Shown here: in pieces, positions 59,569 to 64,000 of the stretch
How positions within the stretch are numbered: position 1 is the first letter of the stretch
Layout of the letters: every line of letters starts with the position of its first letter
DNA from: Mesorhabditis belari
Lineage: Eukaryota; Nematoda; Chromadorea; Rhabditida; Rhabditidae
Reading direction: 5' to 3'
DNA length: 64,000 nucleotides
Assembly (NCBI GenBank): GCA_958450365.1
Contig: CAUEEP010000211.1
Span: 806,001-870,000, forward strand
Notes under the pieces: model-generated
The model's input: only the letters and a program-made list of their open reading frames with translations
What the model was told of the DNA's origin: nothing
Database searches by the model: none
Made by a program: the position numbers and the translations under genes

Positions 59569-60722
59569 TACCGTAAATACTGTTTTAGTACCCGACCCCC
59601 CTTCGTACAGTCAGCGTAGTCATAAAAGTTGTTTTAGTATTTCATTGTTTTTCTTCGCGCCAAATACTTTCAAAAAAGTACGTATTGGCCATGAAAAAAT
59701 AGCCCTGAATTTCAGCTATTTTTTATACCTAAACGCCCATTGTAGCATAAACGAGTGTCGAGGAAAACGCGTTCTAAGCTAGACGGGCGCAACGCTCCGC
59801 TCCGCCCCGTCATTATCAGGGGTGGGTACTATTACATATGTTACGGTATATTGACAGCAATATTTGGTTTTAATTTGTTTCAGGATCAAACTAAAGTGGA
59901 AGAAGGATTGCTGTTTCTATTGAGTTTGATTAGAAAGATTAACTAACACAGAACTTTGCTTATGGTCTAGCTTTGAACGTTTCGTGATGATCTGAGCTTT
60001 GAACATTTCGTAGTCTAGCTTTGAACGCGTTTTTCTCGACTGGCGCTCGTTTGTACTACAATGCTCGTTCAAGTAATCATTGTCAAAATATTTGAATTCA
60101 GGGCTATTTTTTGATACCTTCCCCCGCTTTGCCACATTAGCATAAGCGAGTCAATAGAAGAAACGCGTTCACCCCTGGAACTACAAAGCTACTCATTTCA
60201 AAATCATTATGGGGATGGGGTACTATTACAGTATTTACGGTGTGTTTAAAAAGTTTTTTATTTAATAGAAATCGAATCGTGTTCAGATTTTTCATCAACA
60301 ATGCCAATCGAAGAATTTGTTTATTCAAAATAGTGGAAAGATTAATGTTACCCTGTTACCTTTTATTAGTTAAAAACTCTAAAATGTCAAACGCTATTAA
60401 ATCAAGGTGAATCTATTATTTGTTTTAAAATCACGAAAATCATTGAAATATTAACACAGAACTTTGCCACGGTCTCTTTTTCAGAAAGTCTACTCCGACT
60501 ACGCAACCATCCCGAAAAAACAAGTTTTCTCGACACTCGTTTATGCTACAATGCTCGTTTAGGTATCAAAAATAGCCTGAATTTCACCGCTATTTTTTGA
60601 CACCTAAACACATTCTTGCTTTATAAACCAATGTCCGAAAAATGCCTTTAAAGCTAGACTACATGGCACCCTCCCCGCACCGTCATTATCGGGGTGGGTA
60701 CTATTACAGTATTTACAGTAGT
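59569..60722. repeat. Three clustered, decayed family-1 MITEs
   Basis: 59569-59848 has both ends. About 59950-60241 and 60480-60720 keep clear right ends (GGGTACTATTACAGTATTTA) and the inner modules AAATAGC...TTTTTTGATACC, but their left ends have eroded. The head-to-tail run suggests repeated local insertion or tandem duplication. Confidence 0.7.
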
Positions 60723-61273
60723 CTGATCGATAACTGAAAACTGGTTGTGTTCTTCGTTCTTCAGTGTACCCAAACAAATTGACTCTGTTAATGCTTCTTG
60801 AGGGTTGAGAACAAATCACTTCTGGCTACTTCTGACTTCTGACTAATCCCAAATCTTAAAGACATTTGAGAACTGTATGAAATCATCTATTTGAGTTGCA
60901 AATCCTATTGCTACCCTAGGACCCGTTCGATTGTTGAACTTGAAAAACTGGAGAAATGATGGTAATGGCCAAAGTTGATCGTTATTTGAATGAAAACTTT
61001 GAACAAGAAACCTCAAAACTTGGATTAAAAAGTTGAAAAAAGTTCGTCCAGGGTGACGAAGATCGAAAAATGCGGCCAGAAATGACATTTCAATCAGAAT
61101 CAACAAAAGATGGGAGGAGGGAACTCTTTTCGAAGTCTTTTCGAAATCCCCACTGAAAGATTCCCCCTTCTCTGATCTTCTGATCTCATCCGAAATACTA
61201 CCTGTTTTTAAAATCTCCTTCTCAGGTTTATAGGAATTTAGTTTTCTCCGTTTTGTTATCTGGTACTCACACA
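60723..61273. other. Intergenic, no gene seen
   Basis: A minus-strand frame at 60843-61274 is open for 143 codons but shows no recognisable family, no signal peptide and no splice context. It is not supported as a gene. Confidence 0.4.
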
Positions 61274-63240
61274 ATGCTTTGGCTTTTTAGTTTTGTTTCT
61301 TCTTCCAAGAAACGGTAGCTCAATCCAGTGTGACTATTGGAGGGATTACGGTAGGTTTTAAAAGCTAAATTGATCAATCTGGATGTCACGTACACTGCTA
61401 TTTGGTGCATCACAATGTACCCACATCAAAGTTACCACAGTTTTTGTGTTTTTTCCGACCACATTGAGGTCAACGACTACTCCAACTCCAGCAACTCCGT
61501 CTCCAGCAGCTCAATATCTCGCGACTCCCCCAACTCCAGCAACCCTAGCTCCAGCAACTCCAGCTCCAACTCTAACAACTCCACCTCTAACAACTCCAAC
61601 ATCTGGAAATGCGACTAGAGCAACGTATCTCGTTCGAATGATTGTCACCCCGAGCCAGCAAGCGAATATCGGCTTCTCAGTCACTGGAGGAGTGATCCCT
61701 TTGGCTCTACAACAAATTCCATCAGCATCTACTGGATAAACATGTTGTTTGGTGAGTCAGTGTTCGGGAAACAGATCCGTAAGCTAGGCTCTACAATTTT
61801 CTTATTTATTACCACAAGCAAGCCTCTAGATTTGAATAGACCTGGAGCCAGTTCGTTAACATTCTTGAATTCTCCTAGCTCCTGCAGTTGTTTGCATTCT
61901 TTTTGTCTTGTAAGCCACGAAGCGAGGCAGCCCACCTGTTCCCCTATCTTCGGTGGGTGTTTTGAAGATTCATAATGGTCGATCTTGATCTTTCAGCCCA
62001 GCTAATAAACGTTTGAATTTTCAGATTCGTAGTCAACTACACCGATTGCGCCAAGCCAACGCAGCGGGGATTACCAGTCTATATGATCAAATACCGACAA
62101 GTCGATGTGATTATTGGACCGGCGTGTGCTACTGGTGACTATTTCAATTCTTGATTGGTGAAAAAACGATTTCACGCTTTTAGCGATTCCACCAGTCGGC
62201 TTTCTCAGCTCATACTTTCAAACAGTTCAGGTTAGAAAAATCCAGTAGGCATTCATTTTATTAAGTCGATCAATTGAAACTCAAAAAATTTTAAAAATGC
62301 CTACCGTAAATACTGTAATAGTACCCCACCCCGATAATGACGGTGCAGGTGCTGCGTAGTCTAGCTTTGAACGTGTTTTTCTCGACACTGGTTTATGCTA
62401 CAATGCTACAACATATTTATCAAAAATAGCTGAAATTCAGGGCTATTTTTGATACCTAAACCAAGCATTGTAGCATAAACGAGTGTCTTAAAACGCGTTT
62501 TTTCAAGGGATAGTTTGCGTAGTCTAACTTTAAACATCCCGTTCTTACGCTCATTTTATGCTACAATGTGCACTTTGGTATCAGAAAATAGCTCTGAATT
62601 CGGCTATCATTTGATACCTCGGCACCTTTGTAACATAAACCAGTGTCAAGAAAACGCGTTCTAAGCTAGACGACGCAACGCTCACCACCGTCATTATGGG
62701 GGTGGGGTATATTACAATATTTACGGTAGCTTTAGGGCTGGTAGTGAGATTTTACAATATCTTTACATCTGGCCCAAAAACATCTAAGCTTTTGTGACAC
62801 CATCTTCCAGGTTGTTTGGGGTTTCGCCTCAGCAGCGACTCTTGCTGACAATACCCGCTTCACTACGTGACTACAGTAGTCCCAACTTTTCGACAGTGAG
62901 TTATCTGTTTTTTATATCTGAACTAACCATTTTTTAGACTCGGCTACTCATTCGTCGCCTTGACGCAATGTTCAGATGGTGAGAATTTCCGAATTTTCTT
63001 TTAAAAATAATTCTAGGGACACGTGGCTCTGATCTTTTGGAGATGCACTCAGTTTACAACAATTGCCCAACAATGATGAGCAGTGACGGTGAGAAAAAAT
63101 GATAATTTGTGCAAGCCTGAACGCACAACACATTTTTAAACCATTTTTTTAACCAAATTTTGAGATTTAGGATACTGTGAACGATCCGGCGTTCAACTCA
63201 TCAACGATCACAAGCAGTCAACGGCTGGAAATTGAACATA
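61274..63240 (+). CDS. Second receptor guanylyl cyclase, extracellular exons only (runs off window or truncated)
   Basis: Tandem paralogue of the cyclase at 47-57 kb. A possible leader MLWLFSFVSSSKKR (61274) precedes a GTAGCT donor; alternatively translation starts at 61383. Next is a Thr/Ala/Pro stalk (TTPTPATPSPAA...), then MIVTPSQQANIGFSVTGGVI and PLALQQI (about 61640-61715), which aligns with the first copy. Later exons: VVNYTDCAKPTQRGLPVYMI ... VDVIIGPACAT (62025-62132), IPPVGFLSSYFQTVQ (about 62184), VVWGFASAATLADNTRFTT (about 62811), LGYSFVALTQCSD (about 62939), HVALIF then after a one-base shift in a T run YNNCPTMMSSDG (63016-63086), and DTVNDPAFNSSTITSSQRLE (about 63170). These form the ligand-binding N-terminal half. 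No transmembrane, kinase-homology or cyclase exon lies before the window end. Confidence 0.7.
62302..62728. mobile_element. Composite palindromic MITE, family 1 (copy 9)
   Basis: TA-flanked 427-bp copy with doubled interior, like copies 3 and 4, in the intron between the SSYFQ and VVWGFASAA exons of the second cyclase. Confidence 0.8.
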
Positions 63241-64000
63241 GCCAGCAACAAATGGTTGCAGCGCTTCTCAAGATCAAATCAGAAAGCCAGAGGAGTTGGT
63301 TTGTTTACGAAATTGTTCATTATTTTTGTAATTTTTGAAACTTTTTTGAAATCCCCATCCTCCATCGTCACAATTTTTTTTATTCTCAAGATCAAGAATT
63401 TTTCAAAATTCTCAGAATTCTCAGAAAAGAAAGCCTCGAGGCTTCTCGGGGAAATAAACAGGATTTAAACTTAAAACTGATTCATTTTATTATTCGTTAT
63501 TCAAAAAAAAAATCGAATGTTTCAAGGATTTCAATTTCAAAAATAGTTCCAAATCCCAACCAGAGCAAAGATTTTGAGATTTCCTTTCTCTAACAGTGAT
63601 AGATTCCTTGCGTTCCCTTGTTCCTTTTCCAGAAACGCTCTTGAAATGACTATGAAGTGTTACAGACGTGCGAAAGTGACGATCGTTTTTCAAATATCAT
63701 ATTTCATTGTCCAGTAGTGTATATAGGCTTAGTTTATCTAGTTTCCGAAGCCAGTCACCAAGTTTTTAATCCAGTATCAAGCGGTTAAACATCAAGGTAT
63801 AAGGATTGATTTTTGACCTCAAACTAGTTTACTAGATTTCTCGCGTTTCCGAATCATTTTGCAAAAACGGATAGCAGCATCGGAATCAGTGTCATTTGGC
63901 AATGCCATTTGACAATGTCATTTGGCAATGCCATTTGACAATGTCATTTGGCAATGCCATTTGACAATGTCATTTGACCACCTCAGCCTTGTGACCTTTT
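63241..64000. other. Right edge: element arm and 26-bp array
   Basis: 63655-63718 is a single arm of the palindromic element at 46142-46378 (AACGATCGTTTTTCAAATAT, CATTGTCCAGTA). 63895-63990 is about four units of ATTTGGCAATGCCATTTGACAATGTC, a 26-bp unit of two related halves. No further cyclase exon was recognised. Confidence 0.6.

Noticed and set aside
60843..61274. 143-codon minus-strand open frame
   Set aside because: No recognisable domain, no codon or splice context, and it lies opposite an AT-rich intergenic region.

Overview
The window looks like genomic DNA of a rhabditid-type nematode. The evidence is compact multi-exon genes with GT-AG introns, degenerate interstitial repeats of the nematode telomere hexamer (GCCTAA/TTAGGC) in one intron, nematode-style receptor guanylyl cyclases with a tandem paralogue, Tc1/mariner-type inverted-repeat elements with TA targets, and many palindromic MITE-like repeats. 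No bacterial operons, CRISPR arrays or rRNA were seen. Introns and intergenic DNA are packed with locus-specific minisatellites, each built from a different short unit.

Layout. (1) 1.2-2.46 kb, minus strand: the 5' half of an RBBP4/RbAp48 (LIN-53/RBA-1) WD40 histone chaperone. It has one frame break and lacks its 3' half, next to a palindromic element. (2) 2.5-5.4 kb: several inverted-repeat elements. (3) 5.4-10.6 kb, plus strand: a secreted pepsin-family aspartic-protease-like protein whose two DTG signatures read D-S-T-G and D-T-T. Its introns hold telomere-like repeats, tRNA-like sequences and a B-box 12-mer array ending in 155 T. (4) 13.4-39.8 kb, plus strand: six tandem paralogues of an unrecognised small secreted cysteine-rich protein, five intact and one broken. 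They share a TATAAAAG box (diverged in one), a signal peptide, a mature start close to x-F-x-P-L-P, up to 14 cysteines, identical intron phases and an exon of exactly 99 nt in every copy. Four of the five intact members end in Gly plus two basic residues at the stop codon. Between them lie a Merlin/ISXO2-like transposase relic, a 27-bp minisatellite, a roughly 3.8-kb fold-back element carrying a reverse-transcriptase fragment, a Tc1-type transposase relic and mariner-like elements. (5) 39.86-41.8 kb, minus strand: an unrecognised gene with four or five phase-compatible exons. (6) 42-46.4 kb: dense MITE and Tc1-like terminal repeats. (7) 47.2-57.3 kb, plus strand: a receptor guanylyl cyclase with recognisable Ser/Thr-Pro stalk, ligand-binding domain, transmembrane segment, kinase-homology, dimerisation and cyclase domains, but with several frame breaks, two of them around the metal-binding loop. 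(8) 61.3 kb to beyond the window: a second, tandem guanylyl cyclase, of which only the extracellular exons are visible.

The cysteine-rich cluster is the most likely novel biology: a young tandem family with preserved frames inside very repeat-rich DNA, probably encoding secreted disulfide-rich effectors or peptide precursors. Its function cannot be read from the sequence. Exon boundaries were assigned by eye from splice consensus, reading phase and paralogue comparison.
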